Below are positions 32,690-41,930 of a stretch of 58,188 nucleotides of DNA, piece by piece. The stretch spans positions 1 to 58,188 of the forward strand of contig PLTT01000015.1 in the NCBI GenBank assembly GCA_003164595.1. The letters run 5' to 3'. The notes under the pieces are model-generated. The model had not been told where the DNA came from, did no database searches, and worked only from the letters and a program-made list of their open reading frames with translations. Numbering within the stretch: position 1 is the first letter of the stretch; each line of letters opens with the position of its first letter. This stretch comes from Candidatus Saccharimonadota bacterium. Its GTDB lineage: Bacteria; Patescibacteriota; Saccharimonadia; Saccharimonadales; UBA4665. The translations under genes and the position numbers were made by a program.

Positions 32690-35154
32690 AATATAAAGAC
32701 TTTGGCAAGTATGTAGCTAGTTTTAATAAATTTCCAGACCGACTAGCAATGACAACTCGGCCCTATCTAAAAATTGAGCGGCTAACCTATAAACAGTTGC
32801 AAACTCGGGCATATCAGACAGCTCGTTACTTATTGGATAACGGGGTAGTGAAGGGCGATAGAGTTATGGTCGCTGCCATTAACTCACCGCAGTGGATTGA
32901 GCTAATGCTCGGTTGCCAACTAATTGGAGCCATCCTAGTTAGCGTTGACGTCACCAACTCGACTACAATCATCCTGCGCTACCAAAAACAAACTACGCCC
33001 AAACTAATATTCAAAAACTCTAGTTTGCATACCGAGATGGATAAACTATCTGGAGTGATATCTCTCGATGATCTTGATAGCTATATAGATAAGTATCCAG
33101 CTACATCGCCCATAATAAAACTTCAGGGGGGTCTTAGTGCCGTTATAGTGTTTACCTCCGGCACTACCGCCGATCCCAAGGGCGTGGTTTTAACCCAAGA
33201 GAATATCTTAACTAATATTGTAGGTATCCAGGATAGAATTGATGTCGACCCAAACTGGCGAGTATTATCGGTACTGCCGCTGTCCCATATGTATGAATTA
33301 ACTGGAGTTCTGACACTTATGTCAAGGGGCGTTAGTATCTTCAATATTAGTCATGTGACACCCGCCAATATCGCTAAAGCCATGGTGGATTATCAGATCA
33401 CCATGATACTGGGCATCCCCCAGCTTCTGAGTTTAGTTCTTGAACAAATCAATCAAACGGCTAGGGAAGAAGGCAAAACAAACCTTCTGGCGGTTGCTTC
33501 AAAAGCTGCTGCCGTTATACCTTTTTCTCTAAGGCGATATCTATTCCATAGCGTCCACTCGCGCCTTGGCGGACACCTTAGGATAGTGGTAACCGGCGGA
33601 GCACCAATACCAATTGATGTCGCCCGAGCTTGGGAGAATATGGGTGTTAAGACGGTACAGGGATATGGTCTAACTGAAACCTCACCACTCATAAGCGTTA
33701 ACAGCCTAGATGAACGGCAACTTGATTCTCCAGGACGCCCTATAGACAATGTCCAGGTGCGAATAGCCGGTAGTGGAGAAATTCAAGTTAAAGGCGATAG
33801 TGTTTTTAGAGGCTATTGGCAAAATGATGCAGCCACCAAAGAGTCATTCACCAAGAATGGTTGGTTTAAAACCGGTGATGTTGGACGCATCAAAAATGGC
33901 TGGCTGTACATCAGAGGGAGGATCAAATTTATAATTGTTAGAAGTAGCGGACTGAAGGTTTTCCCAGAAGACATTGAATCGGTCGCTGAGGGTAACAAAG
34001 CATTTAGCGATCTATGTATTGTCGGACTTGTCGGTGAACAAGGCGAAAGCGTACTAGCGGTAATCACTTCAGACAAATCAGATAGAACAATCGAAAAAGC
34101 GATATCAACTATCAACGGCACGCTTGAGTCCTTCCAACATATTGATGAGTGGCGGCGCTGGCGCGATAAAGACTTTCCTAGAACTAGATTGGGTAAAGTC
34201 GACCGAAAACAAGTTGAGAATTGGGCTAATAACACTGTCATACTAATGCCCAGCAAAGAGCCGGACGTCGCAGTCAAGGAAGATCAACTTACCCAAATCA
34301 TCAGGTTAATCTCAGGTCACCCGAAGTTACAAATCAGAGCTTCTGATCACCTCGCCGATCTTGGCCTAGATTCACTGAGGCGCCTAACCCTAGTATCACT
34401 CATCGAAACCCGGCTGGGGATTACCATCGCTGAAGAAAATATAAATCAGGAAACGACCATAGCGACACTACGAAAACTTCTAAACAAGGGCAGTCACGTC
34501 GAAGCTATCGATAAACGCCCAAAATGGACGTATTACAAGTGGGTTAGACTTATTGGAAACGCAGTAAGGGAAGTTGTAATACGAGGGTTACTGAGAATCT
34601 GGGTCAAACTTAGGGTTGAGGGAAGAAATAATCTAGATAATCTAGATACTCCGGCAATATTCATCTTCAACCACACCGATGATTTTGATGCGCCGGTTAT
34701 ATATAATTCATTGCCTCATTATATTCGCAAGAGACTGGCTGTCGCTTCAGCTAGTGATGTCTTGGATGATCACAAATTCCTAGCCTTCATTGACCGTCTG
34801 TTTTACGCCGGATTTAATCTAAATCGTTTCGAACCTTATATGCCAAGTCTGATGTATACCAGTGAACTAATAGACAAGGGGTGGAATATAGTCCTATCAC
34901 CAGAAGGTCGTCTCAGCCCATCGGGCAGACTACTACCATTTAAGTTAGGAGTCGGCCTACTAGCGGTTAATCTAGGAGTACCAGTTGTTCCGCTCAAAAC
35001 AATTGGACTAACTGGAACAGTGCCGCTCCATTCTAAATGGCCAAAGAAACGCAGTAAGGTTACAGTGCGCATCGGTAAACCTATTGTTTTTGATGCAAAG
35101 TCTGACTACACTCATGCGACAATTGAACTGCAGCATATCATGCAAGACCTATAA
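32686..35154 (+). CDS. acyl-ACP ligase / ACP / PlsC acyltransferase fusion
   Basis: An 822-residue three-part protein. Residues 1-520 are an AMP-forming acyl ligase with TSGTTADPKG (157-166), a QGYGLTETSP core motif, TGDVG and a late lysine in RTRLGKVDRKQ. Residues about 530-605 are a carrier domain with GLDSL and pantetheine-accepting Ser563. Residues about 640-822 are a PlsC-type acyltransferase with the HX4D motif (H663-D668) and SPEGRLS. It could activate a scavenged fatty acid, hold it on its own ACP and pass it to a glycerol or lysophosphatidate acceptor. This resembles a soluble-looking Aas with a built-in ACP. ATGA overlap with acpS. Confidence 0.88.
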   Translation: MKYKDFGKYVASFNKFPDRLAMTTRPYLKIERLTYKQLQTRAYQTARYLLDNGVVKGDRVMVAAINSPQWIELMLGCQLIGAILVSVDVTNSTTIILRYQKQTTPKLIFKNSSLHTEMDKLSGVISLDDLDSYIDKYPATSPIIKLQGGLSAVIVFTSGTTADPKGVVLTQENILTNIVGIQDRIDVDPNWRVLSVLPLSHMYELTGVLTLMSRGVSIFNISHVTPANIAKAMVDYQITMILGIPQLLSLVLEQINQTAREEGKTNLLAVASKAAAVIPFSLRRYLFHSVHSRLGGHLRIVVTGGAPIPIDVARAWENMGVKTVQGYGLTETSPLISVNSLDERQLDSPGRPIDNVQVRIAGSGEIQVKGDSVFRGYWQNDAATKESFTKNGWFKTGDVGRIKNGWLYIRGRIKFIIVRSSGLKVFPEDIESVAEGNKAFSDLCIVGLVGEQGESVLAVITSDKSDRTIEKAISTINGTLESFQHIDEWRRWRDKDFPRTRLGKVDRKQVENWANNTVILMPSKEPDVAVKEDQLTQIIRLISGHPKLQIRASDHLADLGLDSLRRLTLVSLIETRLGITIAEENINQETTIATLRKLLNKGSHVEAIDKRPKWTYYKWVRLIGNAVREVVIRGLLRIWVKLRVEGRNNLDNLDTPAIFIFNHTDDFDAPVIYNSLPHYIRKRLAVASASDVLDDHKFLAFIDRLFYAGFNLNRFEPYMPSLMYTSELIDKGWNIVLSPEGRLSPSGRLLPFKLGVGLLAVNLGVPVVPLKTIGLTGTVPLHSKWPKKRSKVTVRIGKPIVFDAKSDYTHATIELQHIMQDL

Positions 35155-35155
35155 T

Positions 35156-36160
35156 ATGGCAAAAAAAACTAGCAAGACCAAATTAAGTTTTAAAAATATT
35201 TTTGCATTACTTGGAATCATTGGGCTAGCTATTGTAGTTATCCTCGACCGGCATGATTTTTCGCAGTTTTGGCATTTGTTAGGCAGCCTAAGATACTACA
35301 TCATGGTGATAGTGGTGTTTATCCAGCTGGCTAGTTACTGGGTAAATGGTCTGTATTACCGTTCAATCCTAAGAATATTTAACTATGATGTTGGCGTAGC
35401 GCGGCTATTTGAAGGCGCCCTTGCAACCAATTTCGTTAACTACGTGGTTCCGTCAGTTGGCTTGGCCGGTGCGGGCTACTTGTCTCAAGTTCTATCGCCA
35501 GAAGTTCCAAGGGGGGAAAGCGTTTTAACCCAACTGATGCGCTACGCACTGAGTGCTCTAGCGGTACTGATCATGTTGCCGGTTGGTTTTATAATTATCT
35601 ACCTGACTGGTTATTCCGGTCACGCTATCGTCCGCGTAACTCTATATTCGGCAGTTGGCATAATAGTTTTGGCATTTGCTCTTGTTGCCCTGGTACAGCA
35701 CGAACAATTAGCCAGGAGAGTTGTCAAGTGGCTGGTCGGTGCCATTAAAAGGCTGAGGAAATCATTCCATTCCGGTAACAATATTGAACATTTTGTAGAT
35801 GAATTCTACGTCGGATGGAACTCTATGCTTTCTCAAAAGAAACAGATGTGGGTACCATTTGGCTATTCGATTGTTTACATCATAATCGAGATCTTCACCT
35901 TTTATATGGCGTTCTTGGCCTTCGGCCGCCTAGAGAATCTAGGTATTGTTATTATGGCTTACCTATTCGCCAATATTGCCAGTATATTCGGCGGCGTTTT
36001 CTTCTCAACCGGTACATTTGAAGTAGGCATGGCCGGGACACTGGTTGCTCTTGGGACGCCGCTAGTTATTGCCGTTTCAGTTACCGTCGTCTATAGAGTT
36101 CTGAATCTGATAGTCGGCCTTCCGCCGGGCTATATTTACTACCGAAAGTATCTACCGTAG
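35156..36160 (+). CDS. flippase-like membrane protein (LPG_synthase_TM/UPF0104)
   Basis: The 334 residues have about eight transmembrane helices and the family features of the MprF flippase half: GALATNFVNYVVPSVGLAGAGYLSQVL (about 84-110), a long basic loop (ARRVVKWLVGAIKRLRK), and FANIASIFGGVFFSTGTFEVGMAGTLVALG (about 272-301). It may move a lipid or lipid-linked molecule across the membrane. ATG 35156 begins one base after the stop of the acyl-ligase fusion. A longer frame to 35084 lies within that gene and is rejected. Products of the two genes probably act in sequence. Confidence 0.82.
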   Translation: MAKKTSKTKLSFKNIFALLGIIGLAIVVILDRHDFSQFWHLLGSLRYYIMVIVVFIQLASYWVNGLYYRSILRIFNYDVGVARLFEGALATNFVNYVVPSVGLAGAGYLSQVLSPEVPRGESVLTQLMRYALSALAVLIMLPVGFIIIYLTGYSGHAIVRVTLYSAVGIIVLAFALVALVQHEQLARRVVKWLVGAIKRLRKSFHSGNNIEHFVDEFYVGWNSMLSQKKQMWVPFGYSIVYIIIEIFTFYMAFLAFGRLENLGIVIMAYLFANIASIFGGVFFSTGTFEVGMAGTLVALGTPLVIAVSVTVVYRVLNLIVGLPPGYIYYRKYLP

Positions 36161-36204
36161 ATGGCCGTTAAGCTCAAGCAATTTCCCCAACCAACATTTA
36201 GGGT

Positions 36205-36210
36205 TATTAT
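36205..36210 (+). promoter_or_regulatory. -10 box with leaderless geometry for the gene at 36218
   Basis: TATTAT ends 7 bases before ATG 36218 with no Shine-Dalgarno sequence. This separates the gene from the preceding lipid operon as its own unit. Confidence 0.45.
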
Positions 36211-36217
36211 CTAGATA

Positions 36218-37273
36218 ATGAATAGCGAGTTAGTCCCCCTTAGGATTCAGGAAAGAAAGGCAACACTGGGTCATTTATTTGAAGCCGGTCGTCTAGCACT
36301 GGAACTATCTAACGAAACAACACCAAGAATTGATGAGCAGTTCCTATCAATAGCGGGCCGAGTTGCCAGGCAAGATGGAGCCTTGTTTAGCGTTATGCAA
36401 CCAGACTTATTGATTGGCGATGCTAGACCTGATTCAATAAGACACAACCGAACTTTGCTACAACCAAATCCTCTGTCAACCGAGGAAGTAAACAGCACCC
36501 TGGGGCTAATTGATCTAATGCTAGGTGATCAAGTACCGGAACTTCAGTCGATATTTACTAAGGCGGCCTTGGACGTCCAAATGTTTGAGAAATTAAAGCC
36601 TACCCCCGAAGCTCCGGGAACAAAGTTTTTGGTCGTTAGCAACCACCTGCAACTGGCTGACCAGGGTTTTACGATGGGGTTATTTCATAAAGTAGCCAAT
36701 GAACAGGGAATTGATCGATTGGAAAACCATGTAACGGCTGTAATTGGCCGCGCAATCGGTTATTTTCAATTTGGGGACATGAATGTCGTAGACGATATCC
36801 TCAGAAAAGTAGGTAGTGTGCTCAAAACTTTCCCAGCTGGTGGCAGTGAAGCATTATCGGACGAAGAACAGGCGCTCCTAATATATCGAGGTATCTGTAA
36901 TCATCATACCAAACAAGCATTTGGGGAATTGATTAACTCTAGGGATGGAAGAATCATTTTTATGGCTCCTAGTGGCGAACAAGATAAGTTTGATGACAAG
37001 CGGCATGTTGTCACAATGTCAGCGTTCGGTAAAGCCACTAATCAGATGATGATAGACGCCTGCAAAGAAGGAGCGCTGGTTGTTCCGGCATTTGTCGATT
37101 ATGGCAACGATGTAAGTATTGTTAAGTTCCTAGATCCCCGTCAGGTAAGTTCGATCGAGGAATGTCATGAAATAGGTAAAGACATCGCTATGACCGGTAC
37201 TAGTCTCAGGGGCGCGGCGAGTTCAACGTACCCCGATATTAAACGGTTCAACATCCCTATCAGGTATAGATAG
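36218..37273 (+). CDS. PlsC/PlsB-like acyltransferase-fold protein
   Basis: The 351 residues carry LVVSNHLQLADQGF (about 140-153), which fits the NHX4D catalytic motif of glycerolipid acyltransferases. About 110 residues later IIFMAPSGEQDKFD fits the position of the phosphate-binding (F/P)PEGT motif, in altered form. The spacing resembles glycerol-3-phosphate acyltransferases of the soluble plastid type more than PlsC. No membrane helices are evident. With the neighbouring ligase/ACP/PlsC fusion it could complete phosphatidate synthesis. The acyltransferase call rests on two motifs. Confidence 0.68.
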   Translation: MNSELVPLRIQERKATLGHLFEAGRLALELSNETTPRIDEQFLSIAGRVARQDGALFSVMQPDLLIGDARPDSIRHNRTLLQPNPLSTEEVNSTLGLIDLMLGDQVPELQSIFTKAALDVQMFEKLKPTPEAPGTKFLVVSNHLQLADQGFTMGLFHKVANEQGIDRLENHVTAVIGRAIGYFQFGDMNVVDDILRKVGSVLKTFPAGGSEALSDEEQALLIYRGICNHHTKQAFGELINSRDGRIIFMAPSGEQDKFDDKRHVVTMSAFGKATNQMMIDACKEGALVVPAFVDYGNDVSIVKFLDPRQVSSIEECHEIGKDIAMTGTSLRGAASSTYPDIKRFNIPIRYR

Positions 37274-37342
37274 ACAGGTATTACTTAATCTCAAATGATG
37301 AATTTAATGTCTTTAAGATAGATTTTGAGGGTAGCGTAGCAA

Positions 37343-38089
37343 CTAGGTAGTAGTCTGCTGGACAGGTGATGGCTCAGTAATAGTTACTGCAGGATAGCTA
37401 AATGTCAGGTTAACCGATATTCCGGTAGTAGTGTTGGTAGAAGTCCACTGTCTTAACAGGTAGGCATTCGTATCGAAATAGACGTAAGCTGTGCCACCAG
37501 GAATCGTAGAATCAATAACTTTATATTTGTAACAGGTTAGACTTCCGCAAGCAGCTGTACCTTCTTTGGTAACACTAACCCCGGCTGCCGTGGCTTGATT
37601 GAAGTTAAATGTAAACCCAAGTGTCGGGTCTGCTGCTGTAAAGGAAGACCCGCCAGTCGTATACTCATACCAAGTGCCTCCGGCGCTCTCTTGTACGTAG
37701 GTAATGCCATCAAGGATAACCGCGGAGATCTGTTCGCTGCCAGACATATATGTTATATCTTTGTCACCCTTACCATCACTTTTTACAGTAAATGATGTAG
37801 ACGTTCCAGCTGCATTAGTGGCCGTACCTACAGCGACGTACTGCATTGTACTTAGCGCCGTGTGCTCAGCAAATGCGCAAAGCTTAGAATCGCTAAAGTC
37901 TTTCAAGCAGGCTGCGTTAACAGTCACGGTTTTAGTAGTAGAAGTACTAGCAGTACTAGAAGCAGTGGTGGAAGGGCTTTTCTTGGTTACTTGCCAAACA
38001 ACGACCCCGATCACCGCCACCACTACTACAATTATTAATACGAGAATGGCCGTTGCCAGACCCTTATCATTTTTAGTTAATCTAGGCAT
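37343..38089 (-). CDS. membrane-anchored extracellular protein, unknown function
   Basis: The 248 residues have one N-terminal helix (about 10-32, rich in Val/Ile) followed by a Ser/Thr linker. An extracytoplasmic beta-rich domain has two cysteine pairs (Cys at ACLKDFSDSKLCAF and ACGSLTCYKY). The GTAYVYFDTNAYLLRQWTS segment recalls LolA/LppX-fold lipoproteins, but without a lipobox. GGAGGAAG precedes the ATG. It is probably a surface protein. Confidence 0.65.
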   Translation of the reverse strand: MPRLTKNDKGLATAILVLIIVVVVAVIGVVVWQVTKKSPSTTASSTASTSTTKTVTVNAACLKDFSDSKLCAFAEHTALSTMQYVAVGTATNAAGTSTSFTVKSDGKGDKDITYMSGSEQISAVILDGITYVQESAGGTWYEYTTGGSSFTAADPTLGFTFNFNQATAAGVSVTKEGTAACGSLTCYKYKVIDSTIPGGTAYVYFDTNAYLLRQWTSTNTTTGISVNLTFSYPAVTITEPSPVQQTTT

Positions 38090-38191
38090 AGAACTTCCTC
38101 CATAGACATTATTTATATATTAGTCCTATGCAGCCGGTTGTCAACTAGGGCGACCACTAAAGATACCTAGGCGAAGTTATTAACTAAATAG

Positions 38192-38851
38192 TTATTGAGG
38201 CAGCTTGTATTGGCTATGGATGTGTGGATTTAGCTGTGGATCCCTAGCGGCCAGTATTTGCATTAATAAGTTTTTGTGAGACCCGTCTACTTTAGAATAT
38301 TCTCCTGCAAGGTCATGACGGTACACGGATTCATTGAAGAATGGTGAACTTGATTGGTCTGCAAAAAATTCACCAATCCTAGAAATATATCCCAGAGGTA
38401 ACATAACATCCTCTTTTGTGACCTTAGGCTCGTAATGTAAACCTTTAAATGGGTAGCCCTTGGCGCTGCGCACTTGATCCAGGTCATTTTTCCTAACAAG
38501 AGCGAAGCTAAATACGGCTTCACCGCTGCCGTCTTCTGAGTGCATAACTTGTTCCGAAGGAGTCGTGTAGGTCATTAGGCAAGTTACTATTGGCTCATCC
38601 CATGGGCCAGGTCTGAGGGCATTAGGATCAGTTACAATCAATAGTCCTTTAGTAATTTGTTCGGGAGAATCTGGATCGCTCTTCCAAATATTACCTGTTT
38701 TTATTGTTTTTCTAAAACCTTCACGTATAAGATTATTATGTTTTTCTATAATCTCAAAAGTACTGATAATTTCAGCTTGTTTAGCAGTCTGCGAGTCAGC
38801 CAAGGTTTCTTGAAATGTACGGCCAATATTCGGGTAGCGGTCTTTAGTCAT
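38192..38851 (-). CDS. protein of unknown function
   Basis: The 219 residues are soluble. There is a helical N-terminus (QAEIISTFEIIEKHNNLIREGFRKTI), then a mixed region with LLIVTDPNALRPGPWDEPIVTCLMTY and a C-terminal part with MLPLGYISRIGEFFA. No family was recognised. TGGAGAT precedes the ATG by about 6 bases. The promoter-proximal sequence ATGTCTATGGAG also occurs before the gene at 37343-38089, suggesting related leaders. Confidence 0.6.
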   Translation of the reverse strand: MTKDRYPNIGRTFQETLADSQTAKQAEIISTFEIIEKHNNLIREGFRKTIKTGNIWKSDPDSPEQITKGLLIVTDPNALRPGPWDEPIVTCLMTYTTPSEQVMHSEDGSGEAVFSFALVRKNDLDQVRSAKGYPFKGLHYEPKVTKEDVMLPLGYISRIGEFFADQSSSPFFNESVYRHDLAGEYSKVDGSHKNLLMQILAARDPQLNPHIHSQYKLPQ

Positions 38852-38948
38852 TTTTAATCTCCATAGACATATACTATAGCATTGTATGAGCTATTGGTCA
38901 AGAACTAAAATATCTAAAAGGATCTTGAGCGGCTTGTTATTGCTCTAT

Positions 38949-39716
38949 TTATTTAATATCTGCGGCAACTTTCTTGGAAGTCAGCAATATGTCATTTAAC
39001 GGGATGTTTAGTTCACTGACAAATGTCGCGGCAACCTTATCTTGAAATGCTTTTGGCAATGATTTGGTAACTTTGTTTACCATTTCAGCATGGCCACCGA
39101 TCAAAACGAAGTTAACATCAGCTGGGTTAACAAACCTAGCTACGTTCTTAGATACCAGTTCAATATGATGCTTAAGTAAGCCCTCGGCATAACGATCATG
39201 TATGTCGGTATCACCTCGGTTGATTGATCTACCTGTGGTTCTAACTTTTTGCGGCACAAAACCCGTCAGGAACTCCTCGTGTTCGGCGATCTCATCCTGG
39301 GATACCGTGAACATCCGGGCCTTTTCGCGGTCTACTAGCAGTACGAAGTATTTGACGTCCTCATCCAAAACTTTTTTCAGAGGCCCAACCAGTGGAGTCT
39401 TACCGATACTTAAGTCATCCGGCAGGACAACTTCAAGCTCAACCACCTCCCAGAAGTGTTTACCTCCGGAAAAGATAACTAATGTTCGGGCCAGTGGCGT
39501 ATAATCTGACAAAAACTCTTCAATTTTAGCAATGTCAGTAGCATATTTCTCTCTTTCGGCCTTATCGAGATTCTTATGCAGCAGTGAATGAAATTGTTTA
39601 ACAAAGAATTCACTGGACGGTGATTTAACACCTTCGGCACTTAGATATACAGATAAAACGGGGCTAGCAGAGTCGGCATAGGCCGCTAGTTTATTAACCA
39701 CACTTCGACTAATCAT
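38949..39716 (-). CDS. baeRF-family (eRF1/Vms1-like) protein
   Basis: The 255 residues resemble the bacterial relatives of archaeo-eukaryotic release factor domains (baeRF). There is an N-terminal VLSVYLS strand, a middle domain with DVKYFVLLVDREKARMFTVSQDEI (about 119-142), and a C-terminal NFVLIGGHAEMVNKVTKSLP with a final LTSKKVAADI. The family is linked by homology to ribosome rescue or tRNA hydrolysis on stalled chains (Vms1/eRF1), and its bacterial role is unclear. No GGQ motif was seen. GGGAG precedes the ATG. Confidence 0.75.
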   Translation of the reverse strand: MISRSVVNKLAAYADSASPVLSVYLSAEGVKSPSSEFFVKQFHSLLHKNLDKAEREKYATDIAKIEEFLSDYTPLARTLVIFSGGKHFWEVVELEVVLPDDLSIGKTPLVGPLKKVLDEDVKYFVLLVDREKARMFTVSQDEIAEHEEFLTGFVPQKVRTTGRSINRGDTDIHDRYAEGLLKHHIELVSKNVARFVNPADVNFVLIGGHAEMVNKVTKSLPKAFQDKVAATFVSELNIPLNDILLTSKKVAADIK

Positions 39717-39949
39717 AATTGGCTCCCTTCGTTAAGTTGTACGTACTTATTACCTATATATTATAGGCTTTTAATGCAAACCGGGCGAGCGGCTAGTAGT
39801 ATCCGGTAATTTGACTTAGACTCCTCACCACGTAGTGCCAGGGCTTACATATGCTAGTCTATCTGAATATGGATTGAATCACTAGATTATATCTTGGTGA
39901 GCTCACGCTTATGGTTGCAAACCAAACCTGATTACTGTTAGATATCAGC

Positions 39950-40411
39950 ATGAATCTACCGGGTGAATCAATAAATTTCGGGTCTCAACCCGAGTCTGAC
40001 GCAGTTCAGACTTTAAGAGACGGGGTTGATCAGTTTTTTCTAGATCAAGGTCTCGAAATAGGCATTCTCTATGATACGGTCGACACAAGCCGCCCGATCA
40101 TCCGAGTAATGGGTGGCAAAATGCCATCTGCTGCATATCGGGCTTTTGTAAATGTTTACGTTGTTAGCTTGAGTATCCCGGAGCAGGAACAAAGCACCAC
40201 TATCTCCATCGACCAGCAGCAATTTGTGCTAGATAAATCTGGAGTCAGGCGCATTGATGCTCATCGTCAGGAGGTAGATGAAGAAGCGGTTATTGTAGAA
40301 AAAATGCAAGAGTGTATTACCCCTGGACTCGTGCTATGGGCTGAACTAATGACTAGGCTAAGAACAAAGGAAGTGCTTGAATTACATAGGGTGTGGGATC
40401 GTAAGGCCTAA
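39950..40411 (+). CDS. protein of unknown function
   Basis: The 153 residues form a small soluble acidic protein with alternating strand and helix patterns (GVDQFFLDQGLEIGILYDTV; STTISIDQQQFVLDKSGV). A TTAGAT box ends 6 bases before the ATG and no ribosome-binding site is seen. No family was recognised. The 233 bases upstream hold no other gene. Confidence 0.55.
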   Translation: MNLPGESINFGSQPESDAVQTLRDGVDQFFLDQGLEIGILYDTVDTSRPIIRVMGGKMPSAAYRAFVNVYVVSLSIPEQEQSTTISIDQQQFVLDKSGVRRIDAHRQEVDEEAVIVEKMQECITPGLVLWAELMTRLRTKEVLELHRVWDRKA

Positions 40412-40583
40412 AGATAGAGTTTCACTACTGACTTATGTATTTCTAGCCATCGTTAACGAAACTAGAACAATCTACTAAGGGCTATGACAGTAATTAATAT
40501 GGACGCGTGCGAAAGATAGATGAATGGTAACTCATATAATTTTTCGTGGACTGCCGGACGGGTAATTGACTTGGCGTATAGAT

Positions 40584-41294
40584 CTAGTGTTTAGCGCTAT
40601 CTATTCGTTTCTTGGATACAAGCTCTTGGACTCTTCCCAAACGAACTATCTCTTGTCCTGAACGAGCCGCCTCTTTATGTATAACGCGGTGAATATGGCC
40701 TTTTTCTCGATCGCCAACATTCTTGCTGCTAGCTTTAGGATAGACGATTTCACCCATCATGATCCCATTTCGCGTGTCACGGTATGATTCTGCCATACCC
40801 CTGCCGAGTCCGATAACTTGCCTTATTCCACGCTTTTCTTCATAGAGAATTCTACTAAAGGGATCCTGTTCCAGTGTAAAATCTTTCAAGTTTATTCCAA
40901 TATTACTTTTATGCACTTCTGGGTCACTTGGGTCGACTATTTCTACACGACTAGAACTAACTAGCAACAGCCCGACATACAGGTATCGTTTAGCGATGTC
41001 TTTGTTTATAAGATCATTATTAACGATCAAACCTAGTAATTCACGGCTGTCTTTAACTGCTTCTAAGAGAGGTGTATCTTGAGCCATGTAAGCCTCTTTA
41101 ATTCTGCTACCGTTGGCATATCTTAAGGCTGGTGATTGTACTGGTGTATAGTCAAACCCATACTCTTTACCAAGCTCTGCTACGACCTCGTTGAATACAG
41201 CAATAAGACCGGGCTCTTCAAGCGGTCTCCCGATATCATAAAAATAGGCGCGATGATTGGGTTTGTCAGGATATAATGCCTCGGGGTAAGTCAT
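40584..41294 (-). CDS. protein of unknown function
   Basis: The 236 residues start MTYPEALYPDKPNHRAYFYD. The protein is soluble and rich in charged residues; the central part has YLYVGLLLVSSSRVEIVDPSDPE and the C-terminal part a basic HIHRVIHKEAARSGQEIVRLGRV. The last region could bind nucleic acid, but no known domain was recognised. TATAAT ends 7 bases before the ATG (leaderless geometry). Confidence 0.6.
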   Translation of the reverse strand: MTYPEALYPDKPNHRAYFYDIGRPLEEPGLIAVFNEVVAELGKEYGFDYTPVQSPALRYANGSRIKEAYMAQDTPLLEAVKDSRELLGLIVNNDLINKDIAKRYLYVGLLLVSSSRVEIVDPSDPEVHKSNIGINLKDFTLEQDPFSRILYEEKRGIRQVIGLGRGMAESYRDTRNGIMMGEIVYPKASSKNVGDREKGHIHRVIHKEAARSGQEIVRLGRVQELVSKKRIDSAKH

Positions 41295-41301
41295 AAACTA
41301 T

Positions 41302-41307
41302 ATTATA
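41302..41307 (-). promoter_or_regulatory. -10 box with leaderless geometry for the gene at 40584-41294
   Basis: A consensus TATAAT on the minus strand ends 7 bases before the start codon at 41294, and no Shine-Dalgarno sequence lies between them. Confidence 0.55.
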
Positions 41308-41383
41308 CACTAAAACCTAACAACATTCAAGTTTTGTGATCGGGCATACAGCCGAGTCCTCAACAATTCTGCATTAATTACTT

Positions 41384-41668
41384 CTATCTTCCAAGACTAT
41401 GCCATACACGAATAACAACTACCGTATCTTTATCTTTCCGCATATATCTAAGTACGTATGCGCCTGCTCCAAAAGGAATAAATAATTCACGTCTGCCTGT
41501 TTCATCTGGCATAGGGCGTCCTATGTGCGGTCTGGATTTGAGTAAAACAGCACCTTTTAGTATAGTTGTTGCGGCTCTAGAAGCAGCTTCAGGACTTTGT
41601 ACTTTCAAAAAGCCGTGGAGTCGTTCTATGTCGGCAACCGCCTCCGGCAGCCATTTCACTGTTGTCAC
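41384..41668 (-). CDS. RelE/ParE-family toxin
   Basis: The 94 residues show the ParE pattern: VKWLPEAVADIERLHGFL (N-terminal helices), PHIGRPMPDETGRRELFIPFGAGAYVLRY and a final VVVIRVWHSLGR. The last segment is the typical beta-strand plus basic C-terminus (IxRVxHxxR) of ParE, which poisons gyrase, while RelE relatives cut mRNA. It starts 2 bases after the antitoxin gene. The length is normal and no key residue appears lost. Confidence 0.87.
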   Translation of the reverse strand: MTTVKWLPEAVADIERLHGFLKVQSPEAASRAATTILKGAVLLKSRPHIGRPMPDETGRRELFIPFGAGAYVLRYMRKDKDTVVVIRVWHSLGR

Positions 41669-41670
41669 GG

Positions 41671-41925
41671 CTATCCCATATTCTCAGATAATTTGTCTAG
41701 TAATTTCTCGACAGATTCTTGATCAACCGATTTACCCATAAGCTGATACTGTTCCCAACGCTCCATATCTTCACTTTTCTCACGCTCATAATTTTCTTCG
41801 CGTTCTAAATAACCCTCAATAGCAGTCTTCATTATCCAGTGAGGTGAACGATTACGTTTTTCAGCTAAAGCCTTCAGTCTATTACGAGTTTTATCATCTA
41901 ATTTAATGCCTTGTGTTGTTGCCAT
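41671..41925 (-). CDS. ribbon-helix-helix antitoxin partner of the ParE-like toxin
   Basis: The 84 residues begin with a short beta-strand (GIKLDDKTRNRLKALAEKRNRSPHWIMKTAIEGYL) that fits a ribbon-helix-helix DNA-binding domain (about 4-45). A charged helical C-terminal part that would wrap the toxin follows. It comes first in the operon, as in ParD-ParE. AGAAAAGAT lies before the ATG and an inverted repeat lies over the promoter (41931-41953). Confidence 0.85.
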   Translation of the reverse strand: MATTQGIKLDDKTRNRLKALAEKRNRSPHWIMKTAIEGYLEREENYEREKSEDMERWEQYQLMGKSVDQESVEKLLDKLSENMG

Positions 41926-41930
41926 ATCTT

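Noticed and set aside
35084-35155. Upstream extension of the flippase-like gene
   Set aside because: It lies inside the acyl-ligase fusion gene, whereas ATG 35156 begins one base after that gene's stop and gives a normal family N-terminus.
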